From: Cellulomonas sp. ES6
GTDB taxonomy: Bacteria > Actinomycetota > Actinomycetes > Actinomycetales > Cellulomonadaceae
NCBI RefSeq assembly: GCF_030053835.1
Contig: NZ_CP125655.1
Location: forward strand, 310,001-374,000
Direction of reading: 5' to 3'
Length of the DNA stretch: 64,000 bases
How positions within the stretch are numbered: position 1 is the stretch's first letter; the number at the start of each line of letters is the position of its first letter. Positions 1 to 7,591 of the stretch are shown one piece after another. Made by a program: the position numbers and the translations under genes. Under the pieces are notes generated by a model. That model did no database searches. It was given only the letters and a program-made list of their open reading frames with translations, and was not told where the DNA came from.

Positions 1-1
1 C

Positions 2-394
2 GACACCCTGGCGGTCGGCCTGCTCGACTCCCCCGCCGGCCTGCTCGCCTGGATCGCCGAGAAGGTGGCCGCGTGGAGCGACGGAGGCACTGCGACCGGG
101 CTGGACGGCATCGCGGTGGACGAGCTGCTGACGCTCACGTCGCTCTACTGGTTCACCCGGTCGATCGGCACGAGCTTCCGGTCCTACGCCGAGCCCGCCG
201 ACTTCGACCTCCACCCGGTCGTGACGGTGCCCGCCGCCCTGCTCGTCAACACGCACGAGCGCGGCTACCCCCGGTCGCTCGGCGACAAGAGCTACACGGA
301 CATCCGCTCCTTCGAGCGCCTGGGGCGGGGCGGGCACTTCACCGCCTGGGAGAACCCGGGCGCGGTCGCCGACGCGATCAGGAGCCTGGCCTGA
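2..394 (+). CDS. Epoxide hydrolase / alpha-beta hydrolase, C-terminal part (5' end outside window)
   Basis: The frame is open from the first bases of the window to a TGA at 392-394, giving the last 130 residues of a protein that starts upstream. The motif GRGGHFTAWENP near the end carries the general-base histidine of alpha/beta hydrolases (about residue 112 of the visible part). The segment around SPAGLLAWIAEK followed by a helix-rich lid and ELLTLTSLYWFT is typical of bacterial epoxide hydrolases related to juvenile-hormone and microsomal types. Nucleophile and oxyanion-hole residues lie outside the window. The protein probably opens epoxides to diols in the cytosol; the substrate cannot be told. 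The GTG at 65 is internal, not the start. Confidence 0.8.
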   Translation, partial: DTLAVGLLDSPAGLLAWIAEKVAAWSDGGTATGLDGIAVDELLTLTSLYWFTRSIGTSFRSYAEPADFDLHPVVTVPAALLVNTHERGYPRSLGDKSYTDIRSFERLGRGGHFTAWENPGAVADAIRSLA

Positions 395-524
395 CGCGTG
401 CCCCGCGCTCGCGGTTGCCGTCGCGGCGCCCGCCCGGGGACTATGCTCCTGCCGAAGGAAAAACGCCGGCCGCACCGCGGACGGCGCGCGCACGCGGACT
501 CGGGTGAGCCGCCACTTCTTCCTC

Positions 525-531
525 GAAGGAG
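525..531 (+). promoter_or_regulatory. Ribosome binding site that sets the start of the MFS exporter
   Basis: GAAGGAG stands 5 bases before the GTG at 537. A longer reading from GTG 504 is possible, but that codon has no purine-rich tract before it, so 537 is preferred. Confidence 0.65.
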
Positions 532-536
532 TGCCC

Positions 537-2000
537 GTGCGTGCGCAGCCCCGCGTCCCCGTCGTCCCGCTGCCCGCCCCGCGCCGACCGCCGCGCAGCC
601 TGCGTGAGGCCCGGGTCGCGCTACTCGGCCTCTCCGCCGTGTTCCTCGTCGAGATGCTCGACAACGCGGTCCTCACGGTCGCGCTGCCGACGATCGGCCG
701 CGAGCTCCACGCGTCGGCGGCGACGCTCCAGCTCGTGACCAGCTCCTACGCCGTGGTGTTCGGCGGGCTGATGCTCACCCTGAGCGCCCTCGCCGACCGG
801 GTCGGCCGCCGCCGGGTGATGCTCGCCGGTCTCGTGCTGCTGGCGGCCGCTGCCCTGGCGACGGGGGCGGTCACGACGATCTGGCAGCTCGTGGCGGTGC
901 GGGCCGTCATGGGGGTGGCCGCGGCGATGACGACGCCCGGGTCGCTGGCGCTCGCGTTCCGCCTGTTCGACGCCGACGAGCTGCGCGTCCGCGCGACCAC
1001 GGTGATCTCGACCGTCGGTCTGGTCGGGCTCGCCCTGGGTCCGACCGTCGGCGGCCTCCTCCTCGCCGTCGCGCCCTGGCAGGCGCTGCTGATCGTGAAC
1101 GCGCCCGTCGCCGCGCTGGCGTTCGTGTGCATCCGGCGCGGCGTCGCCGCGGACGCGCTCGCCGACCTCCACCGGTCCCCCGCCGACGCTCCCGCCGGCG
1201 TGCTCGGTACCGCGGCGGTCGTGCTGGCACTCGTGGCGCCGGTGCTGTTCACCGAGGCCGGTGCGCCGGCCTGGCTGCCGTGGGCGGTCACCGGAGGGGC
1301 ACTCGCGGCGGCAGCGGCCTTCGTCGTGCGCGAGCGGTCGACACCGCACCCGCTGCTCGACCTGCGCCTCGTGGCCCACCCCCTGGTGTCGTCCGGCCTC
1401 GCGTTCAAGGCCGCGACGGGTCTGGCGACGGCGGGACTGGGCTTCCTCGTGACCCTGCAGCTGCAGCTGGCCTGGGGCTGGAGCCCCGCCCGGGCCGCCG
1501 TCGGCACCCTGCCGCAGGTGGTCGTGCTGATCGGTGGCGGGTTCCTGATCCGGCCGGTGATGCGACGGCTCGGCCTCGAGCGCGCCGCCTCGCTCAGCGC
1601 GCTGACCGTGGTGCTCGGGCTCCTCACCTACGTCGTGCTCGGCGGGCGCGGGTACGCCTGGGTCGCCCTCGCGCTCGTGCTGGTCGCGGCCGGCATGCGC
1701 GTCAACGGTGTGGTCGCGGGCACCAACGTCATGCGCGGCCTGCCGGCCGACCGGACGACGACAGGGGCGGCGCTGGCGGACACCGCGGCCCAGGTCGCCA
1801 CCGCCGCCGGCGTCGCGGTCGGCGGGACGTTCCTCGCGGCCCTGGTCACGGGCGACGTGTCGGCGGGCGCGTGGACCCCGCAGCAGGTCGCGCAGTTCGG
1901 CGGGGTGGTGCACGCGGCGGGGGGCACGCTCACGCTCGTGGCGGGCGTCCTGGTGACCGTCGGCCTCGTCCGGGCGCGACAGGGGTCCGCCGGGGGCTGA
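537..2000 (+). CDS. MFS multidrug efflux transporter, DHA2 (EmrB/QacA-like) family
   Basis: A 487-residue membrane protein with about 14 hydrophobic segments, as expected for proton-driven DHA2 drug exporters. The first membrane helix contains VFLVEMLDNAVLTVALPTIG, the signature opening of the family. A loop reading ALADRVGRRRVMLAG is motif A between helices 2 and 3, and a Gly/Pro-rich helix 5 (VGLALGPTVGGLLL) is motif C of antiporters. The start is GTG 537, chosen for its RBS at 525-531. It probably exports toxic cations or antibiotics across the cytoplasmic membrane. The arr resistance gene lies next to it, convergently. No dedicated regulator is adjacent; the substrate is unknown. Confidence 0.88.
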   Translation: MRAQPRVPVVPLPAPRRPPRSLREARVALLGLSAVFLVEMLDNAVLTVALPTIGRELHASAATLQLVTSSYAVVFGGLMLTLSALADRVGRRRVMLAGLVLLAAAALATGAVTTIWQLVAVRAVMGVAAAMTTPGSLALAFRLFDADELRVRATTVISTVGLVGLALGPTVGGLLLAVAPWQALLIVNAPVAALAFVCIRRGVAADALADLHRSPADAPAGVLGTAAVVLALVAPVLFTEAGAPAWLPWAVTGGALAAAAAFVVRERSTPHPLLDLRLVAHPLVSSGLAFKAATGLATAGLGFLVTLQLQLAWGWSPARAAVGTLPQVVVLIGGGFLIRPVMRRLGLERAASLSALTVVLGLLTYVVLGGRGYAWVALALVLVAAGMRVNGVVAGTNVMRGLPADRTTTGAALADTAAQVATAAGVAVGGTFLAALVTGDVSAGAWTPQQVAQFGGVVHAAGGTLTLVAGVLVTVGLVRARQGSAGG

Positions 2001-2016
2001 CGAGGCCGCCACGTGA

Positions 2017-2032
2017 CCGCCGGACCCGGCGG
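2017..2032. terminator. Possible bidirectional terminator hairpin
   Basis: CCGCCG and CGGCGG form a 6-bp GC stem with a 4-base loop between the convergent MFS exporter and arr genes. An overlapping alternative stem pairs GGCCGCC (2004-2010) with GGCGGCC (2028-2034). There is no T-tract, so this is only a candidate. Confidence 0.35.
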
Positions 2033-2070
2033 CCGGGGCGGCGACCCGGGGCACGGGCCGTCCCGGGCCC

Positions 2071-2493
2071 TCAGTTGACGATCTCGCCGCCCCCGTCGGA
2101 CAGCAGCACCGTCAGCCGCTCGCGCCACGCCGCGAGGTCCTCGGGGCTCAGCCGCGGCCAGTCGTCGACCTCGCGGACCACCCGCAGCGGCTCGCTGGTG
2201 CGGAACGACCGCGTCGGGTTGCCCGGGAACTTCTTGTCGGTCACGTTCGGGTCGTCCTCGAACGGGCCGAGCGGCTCCACCTCGTACACGCGCGGCGTGG
2301 CGTCCCCCGGCGCGAGCTCGGCGGCGATCTCCGCGGCGAGGCCGGCGCCGGCCACCCGCGACGTGAAGTACACGTGGTTCATCGTGATCTCGGGCCGGTA
2401 GTTCGACGGGAACCCCGCCGTCAGGAGGTCGCCGGGGCGCAGGTCGGCCCGCGTGCCGTGGAAGAACGGCCCCTCGTCGGGTCCCGCGCTCAC
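2071..2493 (-). CDS. arr: NAD+--rifampin ADP-ribosyltransferase
   Basis: A 140-residue protein of the exact size of Arr, which inactivates rifamycins by ADP-ribosylating the ansa-chain hydroxyl. The sequence follows the family throughout: FFHGTRADLRPGDLL at residues 10-24, NYRPEITMNHVYFTS at 31-45 and the loop EDDPNVTDKKFPGNP. His12, Tyr42 and Asp80/81 match the H-Y-D residues required in Arr of Mycobacterium smegmatis. The GTG start overlaps the stop of the upstream VanZ-like gene by 4 bases (GTGA), so translation is probably coupled. Intrinsic arr is common in environmental actinobacteria; nothing marks this copy as recently acquired. Confidence 0.95.
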   Translation of the reverse strand: MSAGPDEGPFFHGTRADLRPGDLLTAGFPSNYRPEITMNHVYFTSRVAGAGLAAEIAAELAPGDATPRVYEVEPLGPFEDDPNVTDKKFPGNPTRSFRTSEPLRVVREVDDWPRLSPEDLAAWRERLTVLLSDGGGEIVN

Positions 2494-3089
2494 GCGCCCA
2501 CCGCCACGCCCGAGGGCCGCGCCCCGGTGGTGACCGGCGGCCACCGGAACCGGTCGACCAGCGCGGAGACCGCGGGGACCCGGACCAGCGCCGCGAGCAC
2601 GAGGAAGCCCAGCACCCCGCCCGCCACGTTCGACAGCAGGTCGTTCACGTCGGCCACGTGCCCGCCGCCGAGCAGGCCGGCCGTGACGTACTGCGTGAGC
2701 TCGATGCCCAGGCTGAACACCGCCGACACGACCAGGGCCGTCCACCACCGCGCCCGGGGGACGAGCAGCGCCACCAGCACACCGAGCGGCGCGAACACGA
2801 GCACGTTCATGAGCGCGTCGGCCACCTCGTAGTGCGCGAACGGGACGAGGGCCAGGGCGTCGCCCCACGCCCCCGAGCGGGCCGGCTTGTCCGTGAAGAC
2901 CGGGAACACCGTGTTCGCGACGACGCCGGCCACGTAGACGCACAGCACGAGAGCGACGACGGCCCGCGGCGCGGTGAGCCGTCGGGTCCGGTGCAGCGAC
3001 CACAGCAGCGCCGCGAGCACGACCGCGGCGAGCGGGACGACGACCGGGAGGACGGGGACCTGGTGGAACACGACGACCTGCGCTTTCAT
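2490..3089 (-). CDS. VanZ family membrane protein
   Basis: A 199-residue protein with about five membrane segments. The motif ADVNDLLSNVAGGVLG near residue 150 and SLGIELTQYV just before it are hallmarks of the VanZ family, whose founding member gives low-level teicoplanin resistance by an unknown mechanism. The start is ATG 3089; an upstream in-frame extension of basic, proline-rich residues looks non-coding. The first segment has the shape of a signal anchor. It overlaps arr by 4 bases and is probably in one transcript with it. The role in this organism is unknown; a cell-envelope function is likely from the family. Confidence 0.85.
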   Translation of the reverse strand: MKAQVVVFHQVPVLPVVVPLAAVVLAALLWSLHRTRRLTAPRAVVALVLCVYVAGVVANTVFPVFTDKPARSGAWGDALALVPFAHYEVADALMNVLVFAPLGVLVALLVPRARWWTALVVSAVFSLGIELTQYVTAGLLGGGHVADVNDLLSNVAGGVLGFLVLAALVRVPAVSALVDRFRWPPVTTGARPSGVAVGA

Positions 3090-3242
3090 CGAGGACCGGC
3101 GGCGCCGCGGCTGGACGCCCGCCACGCGCCAGGCTGCCAGGCGACTGCCCCGCCGGGCATCCACCCGTGGTCGGACCGGTGCGTCAGCCGGGGCCGTCGC
3201 CCGTGCCGGCGAGCACGGGGCACCAGCACGGACGGAGGCGCG

Positions 3243-3788
3243 CTACTGGTGCGCCAGGACGCCGAGCGCCAGCACCAGCACCGCCAGCAGGGCCTCCGCG
3301 GCGAGGATCACGAGGCGCTGCAGCGGCGGCAGGTCGAGGTTGCGGACGGCCAGCACCCCGACCGCCGTCAGCGTGGCCACCGTGACGACCATCGCGGCGA
3401 GCAGCCCGGCCGACGTCGGGTACAGGCCCGTGCCGGACAGGGCGATGCACACGAGGGGTGGCAGCGCGACGGACGCGGCGCCGAGCGTCCCCGTGACGAT
3501 GCGCCGGTGCTCGGTGCGGTCCGGCAGGTGCGAGTGGACGACCATGTGGCTGAGCAGGTCGGCGACGTAGACCGCGCAGACCGTGGCCGCGACGGCGACC
3601 GCCAGCGTCCCGGCGGCCGTGCCGGCGCTCGCGTGGGTGTCGTGCGCCCGCAGGGTGATGATCACCGCCAGCGCCGTGAACGACACGTACACCCGCTCCT
3701 TGAGGGCGGCGGCCCGGCCGGCCCGGGTGGCGGCGTCGTCCGCCGTGTGCGCGTCGCCCGGCGCGGACCCGTCGTGCGGTGCCGTCAT
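3243..3788 (-). CDS. Hypothetical four-helix membrane protein
   Basis: A 181-residue protein with a charged N-terminal tail of about 30 residues and four or five hydrophobic helices. I do not recognise the family with certainty. The segment VADLLSHMVVHSHLPDRTEHRR contains a His cluster (HMVVHSHLP) at the cytoplasmic edge of helix 2, which could bind a metal or form part of a catalytic site. Start is ATG 3788. A 19-bp imperfect palindrome (3838-3856) stands about 50 bases upstream and may be its operator. It appears to be a single-gene unit. Confidence 0.65.
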   Translation of the reverse strand: MTAPHDGSAPGDAHTADDAATRAGRAAALKERVYVSFTALAVIITLRAHDTHASAGTAAGTLAVAVAATVCAVYVADLLSHMVVHSHLPDRTEHRRIVTGTLGAASVALPPLVCIALSGTGLYPTSAGLLAAMVVTVATLTAVGVLAVRNLDLPPLQRLVILAAEALLAVLVLALGVLAHQ

Positions 3789-3837
3789 CGCTCCCCCTGT
3801 CGTCGGCGTCCGACCCTACGCCGCCGAGTCTACGTCT

Positions 3838-3856
3838 GCACCACACGGTGTAGTGC
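3838..3856. promoter_or_regulatory. Operator-like imperfect palindrome upstream of the 3243-3788 gene
   Basis: GCACCACACGGTGTAGTGC has 8 of 9 base pairs matching around a central G. It lies about 50 bp before the start of the membrane-protein gene, where a repressor would act. Its arms resemble TetR- or GntR-type half-sites, but no regulator gene is adjacent. Confidence 0.4.
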
Positions 3857-3884
3857 GGGCGGGCGACAGGCTCGCTCCAGCGGC

Positions 3885-4055
3885 TCATCCGCTGTGCGGG
3901 TCCGCCGGCTGCTCACCCACACCTGCCCACGCCTGGATCCGGCTGACGAGGACCGGGACGCCGACGTCGAAGCCGCCCAACCGCAGCGGACCGGCGTCGG
4001 TCTCCACGACGACGTACTCGGACCAGGCCGGACGGCCAGTGACGTCGCCGCGCAC
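3885..4055 (-). CDS. Small hypothetical protein (56 residues)
   Basis: A short frame with strong G/C third positions. GTG 4055 is preceded by the purine-rich tract GGAGGGGG at a usable distance. The product has a compact beta-rich sequence (EYVVVETDAGPLRLGGFDVG), ends in a helix (VSRIQAWAG) and has no membrane segment. It follows the sigma-factor operon on the same strand by 17 bases and could be its last gene. No family recognised. The same strand carries a longer open frame through the upstream gene, which I regard as a shadow. Confidence 0.45.
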   Translation of the reverse strand: MRGDVTGRPAWSEYVVVETDAGPLRLGGFDVGVPVLVSRIQAWAGVGEQPADPHSG

Positions 4056-4072
4056 CGCCTGGCCCCCTCCGG

Positions 4073-5203
4073 TCAGGACTCCCCGGGCGTCTGCGGCAGA
4101 CCCGCGAGCCGCGCGTCGTCCACGGCGACCGGCGTCGCAGCGCGGGCCAGGGCGGCGAGCTGCTCGACAGGCAGCGCCCCGGAGAGCCGGTACTCGATCC
4201 CGTGGTCGACCCAGGTCAGCCACCCGCCGACGTCGACGCCCGGCTGCCCCCAGGGGGTGAACACGCCGCGGTGGCCGTCGACGTCGACCAGCACCGTCTC
4301 CGCCGCCCAGTAGCTGACGGCCAGCTCGGGCGGGGCGGTCGCCACGCGCGACTCCAGCTCGACGCCGGCTCCCAGCGGGGCCTTCGCGACGCCGTCCTGC
4401 GCCTCGACGGGCTGCGTGTCCCCGTACGTGACCCACCACCGGCGCGTGACCGGGCTCGCGGGGGCATCGGGCACCGGCACCGGCTCGTAGCCCGCCGGCA
4501 ACCGTCCGGTGTCGACCCGGGAGCCGTCGAGCTGCAGGCCGTCCACCAGGGACACGAGGTCCTCGGGCGTCATGCCGCTGCCGTTCACGATCCACCGGGT
4601 GCCGTCGGCGTCCACCCAGCTCAGCAGGAGGCCGCCGCCGAAGTCACGCAGCCGGCCGTCGACGCCGCGCACCCGGACGTCGGTGACGCCCTCGGTGCCC
4701 GCCGGGAACGGGTCGGCGACCTGCGACCACACCGACACCCCGCGCTGCGGCCCGGTGGCGAGCAGGACCGCGACCGGCACGGCGTCGGGGCAGTCCATCG
4801 TGGTCTCGTGGACGCCGGCGCTGGCGAGCGGCCACGGCGCGGCGTCGATCAGGGTCGCTGCGCGGGTGATGCGGGGGTCGGCGGCCCACCCGGCGGGGTC
4901 GACCCAGTCGGCGCGCCCGGTGCCGCACCCGGCCGCGACGTCCGCCGCCCGGGCCGGGGCCACCCCGAGGCCGAGCGCGACGGCGGCGGGACCGGGATGG
5001 ACGCCCGTGCCGTCACCGCCGAGCTGGGGCAGGACGACCCCGCCGACGGTGAGCGCCGCGGCGAGGGCGACGGTGCCGCCGACCAGGCGGGTGCGCCGGT
5101 GGGCGCGCCGCAGGGCGCGGGCGCGCCGCTGCACGCCGAGAAGGTCGGGGACGGGGGTCACGGGGTCGACGAGGGCCAGGCGGTCCAGCGGGTCGGTGGT
5201 CAT
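4073..5203 (-). CDS. Membrane-anchored protein, putative anti-sigma factor or sigma-operon partner
   Basis: A 376-residue protein with a cytoplasmic N-terminus (about 40 residues, with the Arg-rich stretch RRARALRRAHRR), one membrane helix (about 42-60) and a large extracytoplasmic domain rich in Trp and Asp. This topology and the 4-base ATGA overlap with the upstream ECF sigma gene suggest a partner that holds or senses for the sigma factor. The N-terminus lacks a recognisable zinc anti-sigma HxxxCxxC motif, so the anti-sigma role is inferred from context only. Start ATG 5203 has GAGGAG upstream inside the sigma gene. Confidence 0.65.
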   Translation of the reverse strand: MTTDPLDRLALVDPVTPVPDLLGVQRRARALRRAHRRTRLVGGTVALAAALTVGGVVLPQLGGDGTGVHPGPAAVALGLGVAPARAADVAAGCGTGRADWVDPAGWAADPRITRAATLIDAAPWPLASAGVHETTMDCPDAVPVAVLLATGPQRGVSVWSQVADPFPAGTEGVTDVRVRGVDGRLRDFGGGLLLSWVDADGTRWIVNGSGMTPEDLVSLVDGLQLDGSRVDTGRLPAGYEPVPVPDAPASPVTRRWWVTYGDTQPVEAQDGVAKAPLGAGVELESRVATAPPELAVSYWAAETVLVDVDGHRGVFTPWGQPGVDVGGWLTWVDHGIEYRLSGALPVEQLAALARAATPVAVDDARLAGLPQTPGES

Positions 5204-5709
5204 CGGACGAGCTCCTCACGGGTGGGTTCCAGGACGGCGGCGAGCCGCCGGCGGGCGGCGGAGAGCGTCGACGCGACGGTGCCGCGCGAGACGTTCATGA
5301 CCTCGGCGACCTGCGGCTCGGTCAGATCGGCGACGTAGCGGAGCGCGACGGCGGTGCGCGCGCGGTGCGGCAGGTCGGCGACCGCCCGCCACAGGGCGTC
5401 GTCCGGGGCGGCCGGCGGCGGCACGCCCTCGTCCCGGAGGCGCTGCAGGTAGCGGCGCTCCAGCTGGGCGCGGCGCCAGGTCCGGCGCACCTCGTTCAGG
5501 GCGACGGTGTAGACCCAGGCGCCCGGCCGCTCCATCCGGCTGACGGTGCCCCAGGCGTTGAGCGCCCGGGCGAACGCCTCGGCGGCGGCCTCCTCGGCGA
5601 GGCCCGGGTCGCCGACGGCGAGCGCGAGCGCGCGGCAGGTGCGCGGCAGCTCCGCGGCGTACCACGTCGCGAAGTCGGGGGGTGGGTCGGCGTCCCGCGG
5701 AGGTCTCAT
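5200..5709 (-). CDS. RNA polymerase ECF-type sigma factor
   Basis: A 169-residue sigma-70 family protein with only regions 2 and 4. Region 2 spans about residues 12-80 (DFATWYAAELPR to NEVRRTWRR). Region 4 (about 115-160) contains LPHRARTAVALRYVADLTE and the helix-turn-helix VAEVMNVSRGTVASTLSAAR. It resembles the actinobacterial SigE/SigM-like group that directs envelope- or stress-response genes. The start ATG 5709 has GGAGGGGC directly upstream. It is first in an operon with the overlapping membrane protein, a usual sigma/regulator pair. The target promoter sequence cannot be deduced here. Confidence 0.88.
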   Translation of the reverse strand: MRPPRDADPPPDFATWYAAELPRTCRALALAVGDPGLAEEAAAEAFARALNAWGTVSRMERPGAWVYTVALNEVRRTWRRAQLERRYLQRLRDEGVPPPAAPDDALWRAVADLPHRARTAVALRYVADLTEPQVAEVMNVSRGTVASTLSAARRRLAAVLEPTREELVR

Positions 5710-5761
5710 GCCCCTCCAAGTCCTGGGGGCCGCGGAACGTTGGGTCGGCACGGCGGACCCG

Positions 5762-6247
5762 TCAGCCGGCCCCCGTCCCCTGCGCCCCGGGGGCCCGCGT
5801 GCCGGCGAGCTGCGCCAGCGCCTCCTCGACGCGGTCGGCGGTCCCGGGCGACAGGGTCGCGGCCCACCGCGCCCGCAGCTCGCCGAAGGTCGCGGCACCG
5901 ATCCGTGTCATCTCGTGCCCGCGCGCGGTGACGCGCAGCCGCTTGAGCCGCGCGTCGGCGGGGTCGTCGACGCGCTCCACGTAGCCGAGCTGCTCGAGGG
6001 TGGCGACGGTTTTGGCCGCGGCCTGGCGGCTGGTCCCGAGCCGGCGCCCGAGGGCGGAGGCGCTGTCGGCGCCGTCGGCGACAGCGGCGAGCGCGAACTC
6101 GAGGTTCGCGGTCACGCCGGGATGACCCTGCCGGTCGAGCTCGGCGACGACCTCGTCGACCAGCTGCTCGAAGGCCCCCAGCAGCAGGAGCGCGAGGCGC
6201 ACGCCCGCGGCGGGGTCGGTCGGGGGTGTCTCGGTCGGGACGGGCAC
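5762..6247 (-). CDS. MarR family transcriptional regulator
   Basis: A 161-residue winged-helix protein. The DNA-binding domain runs from about residue 40 to 115: SASALGRRLGTSRQAAAKTV is the helix-turn-helix and VERVDDPADARLKRLRVTARG the wing with its conserved Asp-Arg core. The flanking helices would make the dimer. It is divergent from an alpha/beta hydrolase at 6339, and the 91-base space between them holds two copies of a GACAAC-N3-GTTG palindrome, so it very probably represses that hydrolase and itself. Start GTG 6247 is the best of several; the ligand is unknown. Confidence 0.88.
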   Translation of the reverse strand: MPVPTETPPTDPAAGVRLALLLLGAFEQLVDEVVAELDRQGHPGVTANLEFALAAVADGADSASALGRRLGTSRQAAAKTVATLEQLGYVERVDDPADARLKRLRVTARGHEMTRIGAATFGELRARWAATLSPGTADRVEEALAQLAGTRAPGAQGTGAG

Positions 6248-6277
6248 GGCGTCGAGCCTAGAGGCGGGCCGGGGGTA

Positions 6278-6322
6278 TTGACAACCACGTTGCGCACACC
6301 GCAGGCTGACAACCCGGTTGTC
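6278..6322. promoter_or_regulatory. Two MarR operators and -35 box in the divergent marR/hydrolase promoter
   Basis: GACAACCCGGTTGTC (6308-6322) is a perfect 6+3+6 palindrome. A second copy, GACAACCACGTTGCG (6280-6294), matches 10 of the 12 arm bases. The two start 28 bp apart, close to three helical turns. TTGACA at 6278-6283 is a perfect -35 box for the rightward gene and overlaps the first site. The second site ends 4 bases before the hydrolase RBS. Occupancy by the adjacent MarR would block the rightward promoter. Confidence 0.7.
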
Positions 6323-6326
6323 CATC

Positions 6327-6333
6327 AAGGAGG
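6327..6333 (+). promoter_or_regulatory. Ribosome binding site that sets the start of the alpha/beta hydrolase
   Basis: AAGGAGG stands 5 bases before GTG 6339. The in-frame TTG at 6318 lies inside the MarR operator and before this site, so it is not the start. Confidence 0.75.
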
Positions 6334-6338
6334 TCCCC

Positions 6339-7223
6339 GTGCCCGTCCCCCACCCCGGAGCCACGATCCCCGGCGTCGTCCACCACCTCACCGACGTCGG
6401 CGGCACGAGGCTGCACCACGTCACCGCCGGCGCGGAGGGCTCGCCCGTCCTCCTCGTCCACGGCTTCCCCGAGACCTGGTGGGCGTTCCACCGGCTCCTC
6501 CCCCTGCTCGCCGCGCGGCACCGCGTGGTGGCCGTCGACCTGCGGGGGTTCGGTGACTCCGCGGTCGCCGACGACGCGTTCGGCAGCGCCGTGGCGGCCG
6601 ACGACCTGCACGCGCTGGTGCAGACGCTGGGCCTCGGACCCGTGCACGTGCTGGCGCAGGACGTCGCGGGCGGCGCCGTCCTGCGGCTCGCGACGCAGCA
6701 CCCGGAGGACGTCGCGAGCCTCGTCGCCGTCGAGATGGGCCTCGCGGGGTACGGCCTCGAGGCGTTCGCCGACGTGACGCACGGCGGTTCCTGGCACATC
6801 GGCGTCCTGGCGGCGCCCGGGATCCCCGACCTGCTGCTGGCGGGTCGCGAGCGGGAGGTGCTCGGCGCCTGGGCCTTCCCGACGATGACCGCCGTCCCCG
6901 GCGCCGTCACCGACGCCGACGTCGCGGAGCTCGCCCGGACGTACGGCCGGCCGGGCGGCTGGAACGGGGCCGCAGGCCTGTACCGCTCGCTGCTCACCGA
7001 GGGGGACGATCTGCGCTCGCTCGTGGCCGCGCATCCGGTGACCGTGCCGGCGCTCGCCGTCGGCGGCTCCGGCGGTCCGTTCACGGCCGCGACCCTCGGG
7101 CAGGTCGTCCGGGGCCCGGTCGGGTCGGTGCTCCTCGACGGGGTCGGGCACCACGTGGCGCTGGAGGCCCCCGACGCGCTGGCGTCCGCGGTCCTGGCGT
7201 TCCTGGAGCGCGTCGACGGCTGA
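6339..7223 (+). CDS. Alpha/beta hydrolase, epoxide hydrolase / haloalkane dehalogenase-like
   Basis: A 294-residue hydrolase. LLVHGFPETWW (about residues 37-47) is the HGxPxxW oxyanion-hole motif of epoxide hydrolases. HVLAQDVAGGAVLR places an Asp as nucleophile, which argues for an epoxide hydrolase or dehalogenase rather than a serine esterase. VGHHVALEAP near the C-terminus supplies the catalytic His. It is cytosolic, with no signal peptide. It stands alone, divergent from marR, and is probably induced when a xenobiotic or phenolic compound releases MarR. The exact substrate is not predictable. A second member of this superfamily ends at position 394. Confidence 0.85.
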   Translation: MPVPHPGATIPGVVHHLTDVGGTRLHHVTAGAEGSPVLLVHGFPETWWAFHRLLPLLAARHRVVAVDLRGFGDSAVADDAFGSAVAADDLHALVQTLGLGPVHVLAQDVAGGAVLRLATQHPEDVASLVAVEMGLAGYGLEAFADVTHGGSWHIGVLAAPGIPDLLLAGREREVLGAWAFPTMTAVPGAVTDADVAELARTYGRPGGWNGAAGLYRSLLTEGDDLRSLVAAHPVTVPALAVGGSGGPFTAATLGQVVRGPVGSVLLDGVGHHVALEAPDALASAVLAFLERVDG

Positions 7224-7234
7224 CCCTGCCGCCG

Positions 7235-7528
7235 CTACGGGGTCCGCGGCCCGGCACCGGCCGCGGACCCGCGGCGCGTGGACGCCACCAGCCGCACCGT
7301 CCCCGCGGCCGTCTCCACCAGCGACCCGAGGGCGACGGCCTGCACCGCCTGCGCGGGCGACCCGGTGACGCCACCCGTGAGCAGGACGACGGCGTACGCG
7401 ACCCACACCGGCGTCAGGAGCGCCCACGCGCGCGGGTCCCGCAGGCCCGGACGCCGTCCGACCGCCGTCGCGTACCCGATGCCCAGCGCGACACCGGCGA
7501 CCGTCACCAGCAGGAACACGCGCACCAC
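7235..7528 (-). CDS. Small hypothetical membrane protein
   Basis: A 97-residue protein with three hydrophobic segments (about residues 3-20, 34-52 and 58-75) and a short Arg/Ser-rich tail. No family recognised. Start is GTG 7528. It ends 11 bases from the convergent hydrolase, leaving no room for a separate terminator. Codon positions are strongly G/C-biased as expected of a real gene here. Confidence 0.55.
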   Translation of the reverse strand: MVRVFLLVTVAGVALGIGYATAVGRRPGLRDPRAWALLTPVWVAYAVVLLTGGVTGSPAQAVQAVALGSLVETAAGTVRLVASTRRGSAAGAGPRTP

Positions 7529-7591
7529 CGCCTCTCCCCGCCGACCGTAGCGCCGCGTGGGCCGGCGGCGGGGGCGATTCCCGGTGCGGGG

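Noticed and set aside
621..2054. A 477-codon minus-strand frame opposite the MFS exporter.
   Set aside because: Low-complexity, His/Arg/Gly-rich product with no fold; the plus strand carries an unmistakable transporter.
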